Positions 1-8,849 of a stretch of 64,000 bases of DNA are shown in pieces. How positions within the stretch are numbered: position 1 is the stretch's first letter; each line of letters starts with the position of its first letter. Below the pieces are notes generated by a model. It worked only from the letters and a program-made list of their open reading frames with translations. It was not told the origin of the DNA and did no database searches. The stretch is from positions 124,001 to 188,000 of the forward strand of contig WKFI01000012.1 in NCBI GenBank assembly GCA_014872875.1, read 5' to 3'. The translations under genes were made by a program, and so were the position numbers. This DNA comes from Paracoccaceae bacterium. Its GTDB lineage: Bacteria; Pseudomonadota; Alphaproteobacteria; Rhodobacterales; Rhodobacteraceae.

Positions 1-1268
1 ATGCCGCGACCGCGGTCGATTTCTACTATGGTGGTTCGGATTGGAAAGACGTGCCTTCGCCGCTGTTGAAAGACGCCGACCGGGCCATGGCCATCGGGCG
101 CGCAGTCGTGCCGACACTCGAAAGCCACATCGTGGTCGAGGAAACGGCAGAAGGCCGTAAACTGGTCGCCAACCCTTATTTCCACCAGGTGGATACTGCT
201 GGCAATCAGTTGCCCTATATCCCGGAGATCGTCGAGACCTATGTCGCCGACAAGGAAGTGCAGAACCTCAAGATCATGGCCGGCGAGGTCGTGTGGAAAC
301 AGCAGGCCATCTTCCTGGAAGATTTCCCCCTGCTGAAGGAAAACGAAGCGCGTGGTGGTTACAACGTACAGTTTGCCCCAACCTTTGGCGAAAACGTCTT
401 CTTCTCGTTCAACCGCACCCACAAGGATCCGGTTCTGGCACAGATCTTCAACGACGTGCGGTTCAACAAGGCGATGTCGCTGGCGATGAACCGCGACGAA
501 ATCAACGAGATCGTCTATCTGGGCCAAGGCACGCCAATGCAGGGTGTTCCTGCAGAGCCCAAGACGGTGTCTTTCGTGACCGAGGACGACCTTAAGAAGG
601 ACATCTTGCACGACCCCAAGGCTGCGGTGGCTCTGTTGGCGGAAATGGGTCTGACGGATGCGGATGGAGACGGCGTTGTCGAACGCCCGGACGGCAAACC
701 GCTGGTGATCCGCCTGGTCTATTCATCGCAAGGCGTACCCGTGAAGATGATGGAACTGGTGCGGGATTACTGGACCGCCGTGGGCGTTCGGATCGATCTG
801 AAAGAGGTCACTTCGGACGAATACCGCGCCGCGGGCAACAATAACGACCTGGACCTGACCACCTGGAAATACGACGGCAACGCTGGCCCGACCATTTCAC
901 AGGACGTGACAGTCTTTGTTCCACCGTTTGGTGACTTCTTCAACCCTGGCACGGGTTTCGGCTGGGCCGAGTGGAAAGCCACAGATGGAAACGCGGGCAC
1001 CGAACCCCCCACCGAAATCAAGGCCCTGTGGGATCTGTCCGAAAAGTTCATTCAGCAGGAAATGGGGAGTGACGAAAGCAACCGTCTGGGTGCGGAAATC
1101 ACCCGTATCCACTCCGACGCTATGCTCAAGATCGGCACGGTAGGTGACATCGTCGCGCCGTTCATGCACCGCGATGACCTGCAAAACGTCGAGCCGATCC
1201 GCGCCAAGACCTATGACTTCTACTGGACCTATCCCTACCGGCCCAGCCAGTGGTTCCTGGCGAAGTAA
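1..1268 (+). CDS. ABC transporter substrate-binding protein, family 5 (peptide-type), 3' part
   Basis: This is the C-terminal part of a periplasmic solute-binding protein that delivers an oligopeptide-like ligand to the permeases encoded next. The frame is open to the left edge (first full codon at base 3), so the gene starts outside the window. A GTG at 51 is internal, because in-frame protein continues upstream of it. The visible 420 or so residues match the second lobe of SBP_bac_5 proteins: a segment around FNKAMSLAMNRDEI, which in the family precedes a ligand-contact region, and an acidic DADGDGVVERPDGKP stretch. The protein ends in a Trp/Tyr-rich tail. It is followed after 68 bases, across a strong stem-loop, by two permease and two ATPase genes on the same strand. 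The real substrate cannot be read from the sequence; peptides, opines and sugars all occur in this family. Confidence 0.85.
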   Translation, partial: AATAVDFYYGGSDWKDVPSPLLKDADRAMAIGRAVVPTLESHIVVEETAEGRKLVANPYFHQVDTAGNQLPYIPEIVETYVADKEVQNLKIMAGEVVWKQQAIFLEDFPLLKENEARGGYNVQFAPTFGENVFFSFNRTHKDPVLAQIFNDVRFNKAMSLAMNRDEINEIVYLGQGTPMQGVPAEPKTVSFVTEDDLKKDILHDPKAAVALLAEMGLTDADGDGVVERPDGKPLVIRLVYSSQGVPVKMMELVRDYWTAVGVRIDLKEVTSDEYRAAGNNNDLDLTTWKYDGNAGPTISQDVTVFVPPFGDFFNPGTGFGWAEWKATDGNAGTEPPTEIKALWDLSEKFIQQEMGSDESNRLGAEITRIHSDAMLKIGTVGDIVAPFMHRDDLQNVEPIRAKTYDFYWTYPYRPSQWFLAK

Positions 1269-1288
1269 GCCTTTGATCTGAATAGACG

Positions 1289-1318
1289 GTTCGGGGCGGC
1301 AACCACGCCGCCCCGAAC
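1289..1318 (+). promoter_or_regulatory. Stem-loop between binding-protein and permease genes
   Basis: A perfect 12-bp inverted repeat (1289-1300 and 1307-1318) with a six-base loop lies just after the binding-protein stop. No T-run follows, so it is more likely an mRNA 3'-end stabiliser or partial attenuator than a full terminator. Such elements commonly keep the binding-protein message more abundant than that of the permeases. Confidence 0.6.
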
Positions 1319-1336
1319 GCGTGCAGAGGAAAGAAA

Positions 1337-2329
1337 ATGCTGCGTTTCACGCTCGAAAGACTGGTTGGGATGGTGATCACCATGGCCCTCGTCTCGGTCA
1401 TGGTGTTCCTGATCATGGAAATCCCACCGGGAGACTACGCGGACCGCTATGCCTTCAGGAAATACTCTGGCACGGGGGTCAATGTGACCCAGGCTGATAT
1501 CGAAGCCATCCGCGTTGACCTGGGTTTGGACAAGCCCATGGTGCTACGGTACTTCGACTGGATTGGCGGAATCGTTTTGCATGGCGATTTCGGGCAGGCA
1601 TTTGCCTTTGAGACCTCGGTTGTAAAAGTGATTGGCGACAAGGGGTTTCTGACACTTGGTATCCTCTTTGCGACTCTCCTGGTCACTTACGTGATTTCGA
1701 TCCCCATCGGCATTCTGGCCGCTGTGCGCCGGGCTTCGGCCATGGATTACGGTCTCACGGTCTTTTCCTACCTGGGTCTGGCTCTGCCCAACTTCCTCCT
1801 GGCGCTGGTCCTTCTTTACTTCGCCAGCCGTTGGTTCGGCGCAGATATCGGCGGGCTGTTCTCCGAGCAATACACCGACGCGCCCTGGTCGCTGGCCAAG
1901 ATTTGGGACCTTGTGAAACACCTGTGGCTGCCCGCCTTCGTGCTGGCCTGGTCTGCAGTCGCGTATCAGATCCAGACGGTGCGCGCGACGATGTCTGACG
2001 AGTTGAACAAACTGTCCGTGACTGCGGCGCGGGCCCGGGGTGTGCCCGAGCTGAAGCTATTGGTGAAATACCCGGCACGTCTCGCCATCAACCCGGTTGT
2101 CTCGACCATCGGGTTCGACGTGAACCGGATCTTTTCCGAACTGCCGATTGTCGCTGCGGTATTGGGCCTGACCGAACTGGGCGAGCTGTTGCTCAGGGCC
2201 TATCTCGACCTCGACATGTATGTGGCTGGCGCGATCCTGCTGCTTCTGACCTTCGTCATCGTCTTCATGAACTTCGTGTCCGACTTGCTGCTGGCTTGGC
2301 TGGACCCACGCATCAAGCTGGGAGCCTGA
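1337..2329 (+). CDS. ABC transporter permease, DppB/OppB-like
   Basis: This 330-residue inner-membrane permease is the first of two in a peptide-type ABC importer. It has an N-terminal membrane segment (about residues 10-30), a periplasmic domain containing the family segment GLDKPMVLRYFDW, and then a BPD_transp_1 core with several hydrophobic helices. The coupling-helix region (AARARGVPELKLL, about 230-245) has the E-A-A-like pattern that docks on the ATPases. The start at 1337 follows an AGAGGAAAG-type ribosome site. The gene ends 2 bases before the next permease. It is somewhat longer than the usual 305-320 residues of DppB. The transported ligand is unknown. Confidence 0.85.
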   Translation: MLRFTLERLVGMVITMALVSVMVFLIMEIPPGDYADRYAFRKYSGTGVNVTQADIEAIRVDLGLDKPMVLRYFDWIGGIVLHGDFGQAFAFETSVVKVIGDKGFLTLGILFATLLVTYVISIPIGILAAVRRASAMDYGLTVFSYLGLALPNFLLALVLLYFASRWFGADIGGLFSEQYTDAPWSLAKIWDLVKHLWLPAFVLAWSAVAYQIQTVRATMSDELNKLSVTAARARGVPELKLLVKYPARLAINPVVSTIGFDVNRIFSELPIVAAVLGLTELGELLLRAYLDLDMYVAGAILLLLTFVIVFMNFVSDLLLAWLDPRIKLGA

Positions 2330-2331
2330 CT

Positions 2332-3471
2332 ATGACCGATGTGACCCCCGAACATCTTTCGTCGGATGAAAGCAAGCGGCTGAAATACTATTCCGCTTCG
2401 CAATGGACACTGATCTGGTGGCGCTTCCGTCGTCACAAGGCCGCCATGGTCGCGACCTTGATCCTCGGCCTCATGGCTCTTTCCGGCATTTTCGCCGAGT
2501 TCGTTGCGCCGTACGGCACCACCACACGCGACACCAGCTACCTTGACGGCGCACCGCAAATCCCCAAGTTCTGCGACCAGAACGGGTGTTCGCTGCAGCC
2601 GTTCATCCACGGGGCCACCACAAAGCGTGACCCTGTCACCCTACGCGCAATTTCCGTGCCGGATCCCGACAAACGTGTCTATGTCCAGTTTTTTTCCAAG
2701 GGTGAACCGGTCAAGGTACTGGGTTTCATTCCCACGGACCGACACCTCTTCGGTCTTTCGGATCCAACGGCCAAACTGCACCTTTGGGGCACCGACGATC
2801 TTGGCCGTGATGTGTTCTCGCGTACGGTCTATGCAACCCGCGTGTCGCTCTCGATCGGCGTGATCGGGGTTATGATCTCGTTTTTGCTGGCGCTGATCAT
2901 TGGCGGTATCGCAGGCTATGCTGGTGGCTGGATCGACAATGTAATCCAACGCGTTACCGAAGTTATTCGCGTGGTGCCGATTATTCCGTTGTATATGGGG
3001 TTGGCGGCAGCAATGCCCAAAGAATGGTCCACCACGCAGGTCTATTTTGCCATGACGCTGATCCTTGGACTGTTCGGCTGGCCGACACTGGCGCGGCGCA
3101 TCCGCTCACAGCTTCTGTCAATCCGCAACGAAGACTACGTGGTGGCCGCCCGCCTAGCAGGAGCGCGCCCCACCCGGATCATCTCGCGCCACATGCTGCC
3201 ATCCTTCACCAGCTTCATCATCGTCGATCTGGTGATTTCCTTCCCTTACATGATCCTGTCGGAAACCGCGCTCAGCTTTGTGGGCCTTGGCCTGCGCCCG
3301 CCGACGGTCAGTTGGGGTGTGCTGCTGCAACAAGCACAATCCGTTCGCGTGATCGAGCAGACTCCGTGGCTGTTCATCCCCGCCATTTTTGTCGTCGTGG
3401 CAGTACTGGCCTTTACAGTCATTGGCGATGGTTTGCGGGATGCCGCAGATCCGTATTCCGACAGCCGCTGA
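2332..3471 (+). CDS. ABC transporter permease, DppC/OppC-like
   Basis: This is the second permease of the importer, 379 residues from the ATG at 2332. That start lies 2 bases after the upstream stop and behind a GGGAG site; an in-frame start at 2296 would sit inside the preceding gene. The N-terminal part has the OppC_N pattern (short cytoplasmic segment, TPWWRF-like region, one helix). A long periplasmic insert of about 100 residues follows (about 55-150, with a Cys pair in CDQNGC). The BPD_transp_1 core then contains the coupling loop VVAARLAGARPTRIISRHMLP. With 379 residues it is larger than typical DppC (about 300), the excess being the periplasmic insert. A large insert of this type occurs in several alphaproteobacterial relatives. 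Confidence 0.85.
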   Translation: MTDVTPEHLSSDESKRLKYYSASQWTLIWWRFRRHKAAMVATLILGLMALSGIFAEFVAPYGTTTRDTSYLDGAPQIPKFCDQNGCSLQPFIHGATTKRDPVTLRAISVPDPDKRVYVQFFSKGEPVKVLGFIPTDRHLFGLSDPTAKLHLWGTDDLGRDVFSRTVYATRVSLSIGVIGVMISFLLALIIGGIAGYAGGWIDNVIQRVTEVIRVVPIIPLYMGLAAAMPKEWSTTQVYFAMTLILGLFGWPTLARRIRSQLLSIRNEDYVVAARLAGARPTRIISRHMLPSFTSFIIVDLVISFPYMILSETALSFVGLGLRPPTVSWGVLLQQAQSVRVIEQTPWLFIPAIFVVVAVLAFTVIGDGLRDAADPYSDSR

Positions 3472-3482
3472 GGAGATAGGCC

Positions 3483-4505
3483 ATGTTGAAAGTCGAAAAC
3501 CTGACCATCTCCTTTCAAACTGACGAGGGGCTGATCACCCCGGTTCAAGGGGTAAGCTTTGAAGTCGCACCAGGACGCACTCTTGGGATCGTAGGCGAAA
3601 GTGGATCGGGCAAGTCCGTGTCCACCAAGGCGCTGATGCGGCTTCTGCCCGGCAATGCCCGGATGTCCGCCAAAACCCGCATAACCTATGCCAACAAGGC
3701 AGGTGAACCCGTGAGAATCGACAGGCTGAAACCCAAATCCCGCAGCTTGCGTCAGTTGCGCGGAGGAGAAATCGGCATGATCTTTCAGGAGCCCATGGCT
3801 AGTTTTTCGCCTGTTTACACCATCGGCAACCAGATGATGGAAGCGATACGCCTGCACAGGAAGGCTTCGAAAAAGGAAGCCCGCGAGATTGCAATCGCCA
3901 TGCTGGACCGCGTCGGCATTTCCAATTCAGCCGCCCGCGTGGACCAGTACCCGCATGAATTGTCCGGCGGAATGCGGCAAAGGGCGATGATCGCATTGGC
4001 ACTTTCTGCAGGCCCTGCGCTTCTGATCGCGGACGAGCCCACGACGGCCTTGGACGTGACCATCCAGGCGCAGGTTTTGGAGCTCATGGCCGAATTGCAG
4101 CGCGATCTGGGGATGGGCATGATCTTTATCACCCACGACCTTGGCGTGATCGCCCAGGTGGCCGACGAAATCGCTGTAATGTACCTCGGCACCATCGTCG
4201 AACGCGGCGCCACTGCCGATGTGATCCGCAACCCGCGCCACCCGTATACACAAGGACTGCTGAAAGCGATTCCCAGCCTGAATACGCTCCATCACCGCCT
4301 GTCGCCCGTGCCGGGCGACATCCCCAGCCCGACCGAACGCCCGACAGGCTGTCCTTTCCATACCCGATGCGCCCAGAAACGCGCCGGACAGTGCGACGTC
4401 ACCACACCGCCGGAACGGATTTTGGGCGAAGGGCGTGCAGTAGCTTGTTGGCTGGATGTCGGCATGTCTGCGCCCGTCTCACCCCGCTCGGAGGAATTCG
4501 CATGA
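3483..4505 (+). CDS. ABC transporter ATP-binding protein, DppD/OppD-like
   Basis: This is the first of two cytoplasmic ATPases (340 residues) that power the importer. Visible motifs are Walker A GESGSGKS (about residue 40), the Q-loop IFQEPMASFSP, the signature LSGGMRQR, Walker B LLIADEPTTALD and the switch His in FITHDLGVIAQ. The C-terminal oligo_HPY region carries the Cys motif typical of peptide-type ATPases (GCPFHTRCAQKRAGQC). That motif binds an Fe-S cluster in some relatives; here this is inference only. The gene overlaps the next ATPase gene by 4 bases (ATGA), so the two are probably translationally coupled. Confidence 0.9.
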   Translation: MLKVENLTISFQTDEGLITPVQGVSFEVAPGRTLGIVGESGSGKSVSTKALMRLLPGNARMSAKTRITYANKAGEPVRIDRLKPKSRSLRQLRGGEIGMIFQEPMASFSPVYTIGNQMMEAIRLHRKASKKEAREIAIAMLDRVGISNSAARVDQYPHELSGGMRQRAMIALALSAGPALLIADEPTTALDVTIQAQVLELMAELQRDLGMGMIFITHDLGVIAQVADEIAVMYLGTIVERGATADVIRNPRHPYTQGLLKAIPSLNTLHHRLSPVPGDIPSPTERPTGCPFHTRCAQKRAGQCDVTTPPERILGEGRAVACWLDVGMSAPVSPRSEEFA

Positions 4506-5566
4506 AGAACGATGTGCTGATCGAGGTGAAGGACCTGGAAGTTCGTTTCCCGATCAAGAAGAAGAAGCTGTTCAAAACTGAGATCGAAGAACTGCGCGCC
4601 GTAGACGGGGTCAGCTTTGATATCCACCGCGGCGAAACCGTCGGGCTGGTTGGTGAAAGCGGCTCAGGCAAGACTACGGTCGGGCGCGCGATTTTGCGCG
4701 CGATCGACCCCACCGATGGTGATGTGATCTTTCATACGAAAAAGCGCGATGTGGATCTTGGGCATCTGGAAGGGGAAGACCTTAGAAAGTTCCGAAAGAA
4801 GATGAACATGGTCTTCTCCGAAGGGGCACACAGTCTGTCGGACATGGCATCGGACCTTTTGCGCGCCTTTCGGCCGCGTATGAGCTTGGTGTTTCAGGAT
4901 CCCTATTCATCGCTGAACCCGCGCATGACCGTGCGAGACATCATTGCCGAACCGCTGGTGGCGGGCGGGTTGATGACGGACCGTGACAAGATCGACAGGC
5001 GCGTGCGCAAGATCGCGGCACGGTGCAAGCTGAACCTTGAACACCTGCGCCGCTTTCCCCATGCCTTTTCCGGCGGGCAAAGACAACGTATCTGCATTGC
5101 CCGAGCTCTTGTGACCAAGCCTGATTTTGTAGTCTGCGACGAAAGCGTCTCGGCTCTGGATGTGTCCATCCAAGCGGAAATCGTGAACCTGCTCAAGGAC
5201 CTGCAGGAAGAAATGGGAGTCTCGTTCCTGTTCATCGCGCATGATCTGTCGGTTGTTGCCCAGATGAGCCATAGGGTTGCAGTGATGTATGTGGGAAAGT
5301 TTGTAGAATACGCACCAACTGACAGTCTTTTCTTCGAACCGCGCCATCCCTATACCAAAGCGCTTTTGTCAGCGATCCCACAGGCCGATCCCGAGGCCGT
5401 CTTTGATCCGCTTAGTCTCAAAGGTGAGATCCCCAACCCCTTGGCCGCACCTTCAGGCTGTCGGTTTCACACCCGGTGCCCTATCGCAACGGAAGAGTGC
5501 GCCCGGTCTGAGCCCAAATGGCGTGAAGTTGTTCCGGAGCATTTTGTGGCCTGCCACAAAGTATAG
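4502..5566 (+). CDS. ABC transporter ATP-binding protein, DppF/OppF-like, with insertion before the Q-loop
   Basis: This second ATPase has 354 residues. The start at 4502 is set by the ATGA overlap with the preceding gene, although the frame stays open further upstream. Walker A is GESGSGKT (about 51-58), the Q-loop is VFQDPYSSLNPRM (about 130-142), the signature is FSGGQRQR and the switch His lies in FIAHDLSVV. The Walker B Asp is followed by Glu (VVCDESVSALD). The C-terminal Cys motif GCRFHTRCPIATEEC is present. An extra block of about 26 residues (about 101-126) sits between the usual FRxxM and the Q-loop and looks like an imperfect duplication (FRKKMNMVF and later FRPRMSLVF). This is the last gene of the operon. 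Confidence 0.88.
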   Translation: MKNDVLIEVKDLEVRFPIKKKKLFKTEIEELRAVDGVSFDIHRGETVGLVGESGSGKTTVGRAILRAIDPTDGDVIFHTKKRDVDLGHLEGEDLRKFRKKMNMVFSEGAHSLSDMASDLLRAFRPRMSLVFQDPYSSLNPRMTVRDIIAEPLVAGGLMTDRDKIDRRVRKIAARCKLNLEHLRRFPHAFSGGQRQRICIARALVTKPDFVVCDESVSALDVSIQAEIVNLLKDLQEEMGVSFLFIAHDLSVVAQMSHRVAVMYVGKFVEYAPTDSLFFEPRHPYTKALLSAIPQADPEAVFDPLSLKGEIPNPLAAPSGCRFHTRCPIATEECARSEPKWREVVPEHFVACHKV

Positions 5567-6022
5567 AGCCGTCTTGCCGACAACAGAGCGCCGTGGCGAA
5601 ATGCAGGAGCAAATGTGACACCCCATTCGAAGATCCCAAAACGGGTTCTTTGTTTCGACGACATGATGCCCCGCTGGAAACTCCGTTCGAGTTTCGGTTT
5701 GGAACGAGAAACTGCCTTTTGACGGGCTGCATCAACTTCGTTGTTTCTTGGGGTGGGTTCGTCGGCATGTCGATTTGGCGATAGTCCACAGCCAAAAAAC
5801 CTTGGTTTCTAAGCAGCTACGGCTCTATGCCAAAATCATTGGGCATCGAACCAGTGCTATGTCCTCGTCGGACCAACACCGGCCATGTACCAAGTTTCTC
5901 AACCCAGATCTCTGCCCAACAGATACGCGCTGTTTCACGACCCTTAAGCGCTACACCATTGCAACGTTAACAATTGTGTTTGCAGGCTTTCCGATCATGT
6001 CTACGCGTTCTCCAAAACAAAA
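5567..6022. other. Gene-free stretch after the peptide ABC operon
   Basis: About 460 bases separate the last ABC gene from the terminator of the initiator tRNA. Only short open frames occur (longest about 100 codons). None has a recognisable domain, a good ribosome site or a sensible amino-acid composition. I see no clear terminator for the ABC operon and no repeat or mobile-element remnant that I can name. Confidence 0.5.
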
Positions 6023-6046
6023 ACGCCACCTCAAGAGGTGGCGTTA
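6023..6046 (-). terminator. Rho-independent terminator of the initiator tRNA gene
   Basis: A perfect 10-bp inverted repeat (6023-6032 and 6037-6046, loop CAAG) is followed, reading the minus strand, by a T-rich run (TTTTGTTTTG). It lies about 20 bases past the 3' end of the tRNA gene. Confidence 0.8.
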
Positions 6047-6067
6047 AGTCACTGATATACAGTGTTT

Positions 6068-6144
<77 letters not shown>

Positions 6145-6330
6145 TCACTTGGATGAGGGTGATTTAGATATATTCCCGGGGGACTGCAAGGGCCTTTCGA
6201 CAGGTTTTTGAAAAAAATGTGACGGAAGGCCGAATTTCTGACTGCGAAGCTGCATCGACAAGGCGACGTCATCAAGAACGCCCCGCTAGGGTTTGAAAAA
6301 TCAACAGAAATATCCACAGGGGAAAGAGCG

Positions 6331-7452
6331 TTAGGGCAGCGGCCCGGTCTGGAACAAGCGAATTTTGAGTCCCCCATGTGGGATCGGCGGCCCGGACTTC
6401 AGCCCTGGCAGCCCCGTTGCATGGGCCAACCCGTTTTCGCTGGTGACAAAGGCAACCCGCCATCCGGAAAACTGATCGCGAAGGGTCTGGCCAAACGCGC
6501 CATAAAGCGCATAGAGCAGCTTCTTGTTGCCGATCCGCGCACCATAGGGCGGGTTTGAAATAACCAGACCGGCAGGGCCTTCGGGGCGCTGCAAGTCGCT
6601 GACGGCGCACTGAGCAAAGCTTACCAGATCCGCAACATCCGCCCGTTCGGCATTGGCCTTCGCCATCTCGATCGCCCCGGCATTGCGGTCCGAACCTTGG
6701 TACACACCTTGCGCTTCGGTTGCCCGCTCCGGCGCCTTGGCCCGCATCGCTTGCCACCGATCCGCGTCAAAACTGGCCAGCTGCTCAAAGGCAAAGTCCC
6801 GGCTGCGTCCCGGGTTGAGGCCCGCGGTGATTTCGGCCGCCTCCAAGACAAAAGTCCCTGACCCGCACATCGGGTCGATCACCGGTTCCCCCGGCACATA
6901 TCCCGCCTGCCGCAGGAACAGCGCCGCCAATGTCTCCCGCATCGGGGCCTTGCCTACCGCTGCCTTGTGGCCGCGCTTGTGCAGCGACTCGCCCGAAGTA
7001 TCGATGCTGATCGTGCACAGATCATCTTCGATCCGGATCTTCAGGCACAGCGCTGCCTTGGGGTCGATCTGCGCCCCCAATTCTTCGCTCAAGGCCCGTT
7101 CGAACCGCTGGGCGGCAGCCTTGGCGTGATAGATCTTGGACTTGCGGCACGTCACCTCGACCCGCAGCGGCACATCCGGACGTAGACTCTCGGCCCACGG
7201 AAACTTGCGCGCTCGCTTGTCCAACTGCGCGAGGTGGAAAACCCGAAACGATCCGATCCGCACCAGCACCCGCGTCGCCCCGCGCAGCACCAGATTGGCA
7301 CGCCAGACCGCGTCCCAATCGCCGCGTGTCACCACACCGCCCGGTATTACCCTTGGGTCGGGAAAACCATGGTCACGGGCTTCGTCCCGAAGGACCTCTT
7401 CCAGCCCCGGGGTGCCGGTGAAAAACAGTTCGAATGTATCAGGCGTGCTCAT
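6331..7452 (-). CDS. THUMP-domain class I SAM-dependent RNA methyltransferase (RlmL-like)
   Basis: This 373-residue enzyme probably methylates a guanine of 23S rRNA at N2, by resemblance to the N-terminal half of RlmL (m2G2445). The N-terminal third is a THUMP RNA-binding domain (about 1-165). The UPF0020 catalytic domain follows, with the SAM-binding segment DPMCGSGTFVLEAA (about 190) and the catalytic NPPYG motif (about 305). It lacks the second methyltransferase domain of the enterobacterial RlmKL fusion, as is normal outside gammaproteobacteria. It is monocistronic or loosely linked to the upstream aminotransferase gene (62-base gap). A role on rRNA rather than tRNA is inferred from family similarity. 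Confidence 0.82.
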   Translation of the reverse strand: MSTPDTFELFFTGTPGLEEVLRDEARDHGFPDPRVIPGGVVTRGDWDAVWRANLVLRGATRVLVRIGSFRVFHLAQLDKRARKFPWAESLRPDVPLRVEVTCRKSKIYHAKAAAQRFERALSEELGAQIDPKAALCLKIRIEDDLCTISIDTSGESLHKRGHKAAVGKAPMRETLAALFLRQAGYVPGEPVIDPMCGSGTFVLEAAEITAGLNPGRSRDFAFEQLASFDADRWQAMRAKAPERATEAQGVYQGSDRNAGAIEMAKANAERADVADLVSFAQCAVSDLQRPEGPAGLVISNPPYGARIGNKKLLYALYGAFGQTLRDQFSGWRVAFVTSENGLAHATGLPGLKSGPPIPHGGLKIRLFQTGPLP

Positions 7453-7514
7453 CCGGTTCTCTTATCGGGAATCGCGCCCCGCTTCGACCGGATTATGCAC
7501 GCCTGCAAGGGATT

Positions 7515-8849
7515 TTAGGCCGCGACCTCGGCCAGGACCTGATCCACAGCGGCCTGCAAAGCATCCAACGCGCCGTCCAGCTCAGCCTCGGACGCGATGA
7601 AGGGGGGCGCCAACAAAACGTGATCGCCGTGCCGTCCATCGCGTGTGCCCGGCATCGGATAGCAGATCAGCCCATTGGCAAACGCGGCCTTCTTCAGCTT
7701 GCCAGCCAGTCCCAGTTTCGGGTCAAATGGCGTCTTGCTGTCGCGGTCGGCCACGAACTCCAGTCCCTGGAACAGCCCGCGTCCCCGGATGTCGCCCACA
7801 TGCGGGTTCTGAGCGAACCGGGCGCGCAGTTGGGTCTCCAGATAACCGCCCCGCGCCTGGACTTGCGTTGGCAGGTCGTTCTCCAACAGCTCCTGCACCA
7901 CGGCAAGGCCGGCCGCTGCCGCCACAGGATGGCCCAGGTAGGTGTGTCCATGCTGGAAGAACCCGGTACCGGCGCTGATCGCGTCATAGATCGCCTTGGA
8001 ACACAGCATTGCACCAATAGGCTGATAACCCGCGCCTAGCCCTTTGGCGATGCACAGGATGTCCGGAGCCACGCCATCATGATTGCAGGCAAACAGATGT
8101 CCGGTACGGCCCATACCGCACATGACCTCATCCAGGATCAGCAAAACACCATATTTGTCACAGATCTCGCGGATCCGCTTGTAATACCCTTCGACCGCCG
8201 GAACCGCGCCCAAGGTCGCGCCCACCACCGGCTCGGCCAGGAACGCCATGACGCTGTCGGCCCCTAGCCGCAGGATTTCGTCCTCCAGCTCCTGCGCGAC
8301 CCGTTGGCCATAATCGTGCAGGCTCTCGTCCTGACCTCGTTCTGCGTATTCATAGCACGGCGCGATATGGCTCACATCAATCAGCAGCGGCGCAAATTGC
8401 TGGCGCCGCCAGGCATTGCCCCCCGCCGACAGCGCACCGATGGTGTTGCCATGATAGCTTTGCCGCCGTGCGATCAGGTGACGGCGCTGCGGCTCACCCC
8501 GTTCGGTGAAATATTGTCGGGCCAGTTTGATCGCGGATTCCACTGCTTCTGATCCGCCCGAGACAAAGTAGACCCGATCCAGATCACCCGGAGCGTTTTC
8601 AATCAGCAGATCGGCCAGTTTTTCCGCAGGTTCCGACGTGAAGAAGCCTGTATGGGCAAAGGCCAGCTGGTCCACCTGATCCTTGATCGCCTGCGTGACA
8701 CGGGCATTCGAATGTCCAAGACAGGACACTGCCGCACCGCCCGAACCATCAAAATACCGCTTGCCGTTATGGTCGATCAGGAAACAGCCATCGCCGCCCA
8801 CTGCAGTGGGGGGGGTGGCGTGACAATGACGTGGGAATACATGGTTCAT
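7515..8849 (-). CDS. PLP-dependent class III aminotransferase
   Basis: This 444-residue fold-type I aminotransferase moves an amino group between an omega- or alpha-amino substrate and a keto acid. Motifs seen are SGGSEAVESAIKLAR (phosphate-binding region, about 97-111), a YHG near 137 that stacks on PLP, LILDEVMCGMGRTG with the Asp that contacts the PLP nitrogen (about 245), and the Schiff-base Lys in CIAKGLGAGYQPIGA (about 272). It is the last gene of a three-gene operon and overlaps the BKACE gene by 4 bases (ATGA). The operon context suggests it removes or supplies the amino group of an N-methylated or beta-amino acid intermediate. The substrate cannot be decided from sequence. Confidence 0.85.
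   Translation of the reverse strand: MNHVFPRHCHATPPTAVGGDGCFLIDHNGKRYFDGSGGAAVSCLGHSNARVTQAIKDQVDQLAFAHTGFFTSEPAEKLADLLIENAPGDLDRVYFVSGGSEAVESAIKLARQYFTERGEPQRRHLIARRQSYHGNTIGALSAGGNAWRRQQFAPLLIDVSHIAPCYEYAERGQDESLHDYGQRVAQELEDEILRLGADSVMAFLAEPVVGATLGAVPAVEGYYKRIREICDKYGVLLILDEVMCGMGRTGHLFACNHDGVAPDILCIAKGLGAGYQPIGAMLCSKAIYDAISAGTGFFQHGHTYLGHPVAAAAGLAVVQELLENDLPTQVQARGGYLETQLRARFAQNPHVGDIRGRGLFQGLEFVADRDSKTPFDPKLGLAGKLKKAAFANGLICYPMPGTRDGRHGDHVLLAPPFIASEAELDGALDALQAAVDQVLAEVAA

Noticed and set aside
5593-6047. Two short plus-strand frames after the peptide ABC operon
   Set aside because: They have no ribosome site, domain or conserved composition; the second runs into the tRNA terminator.
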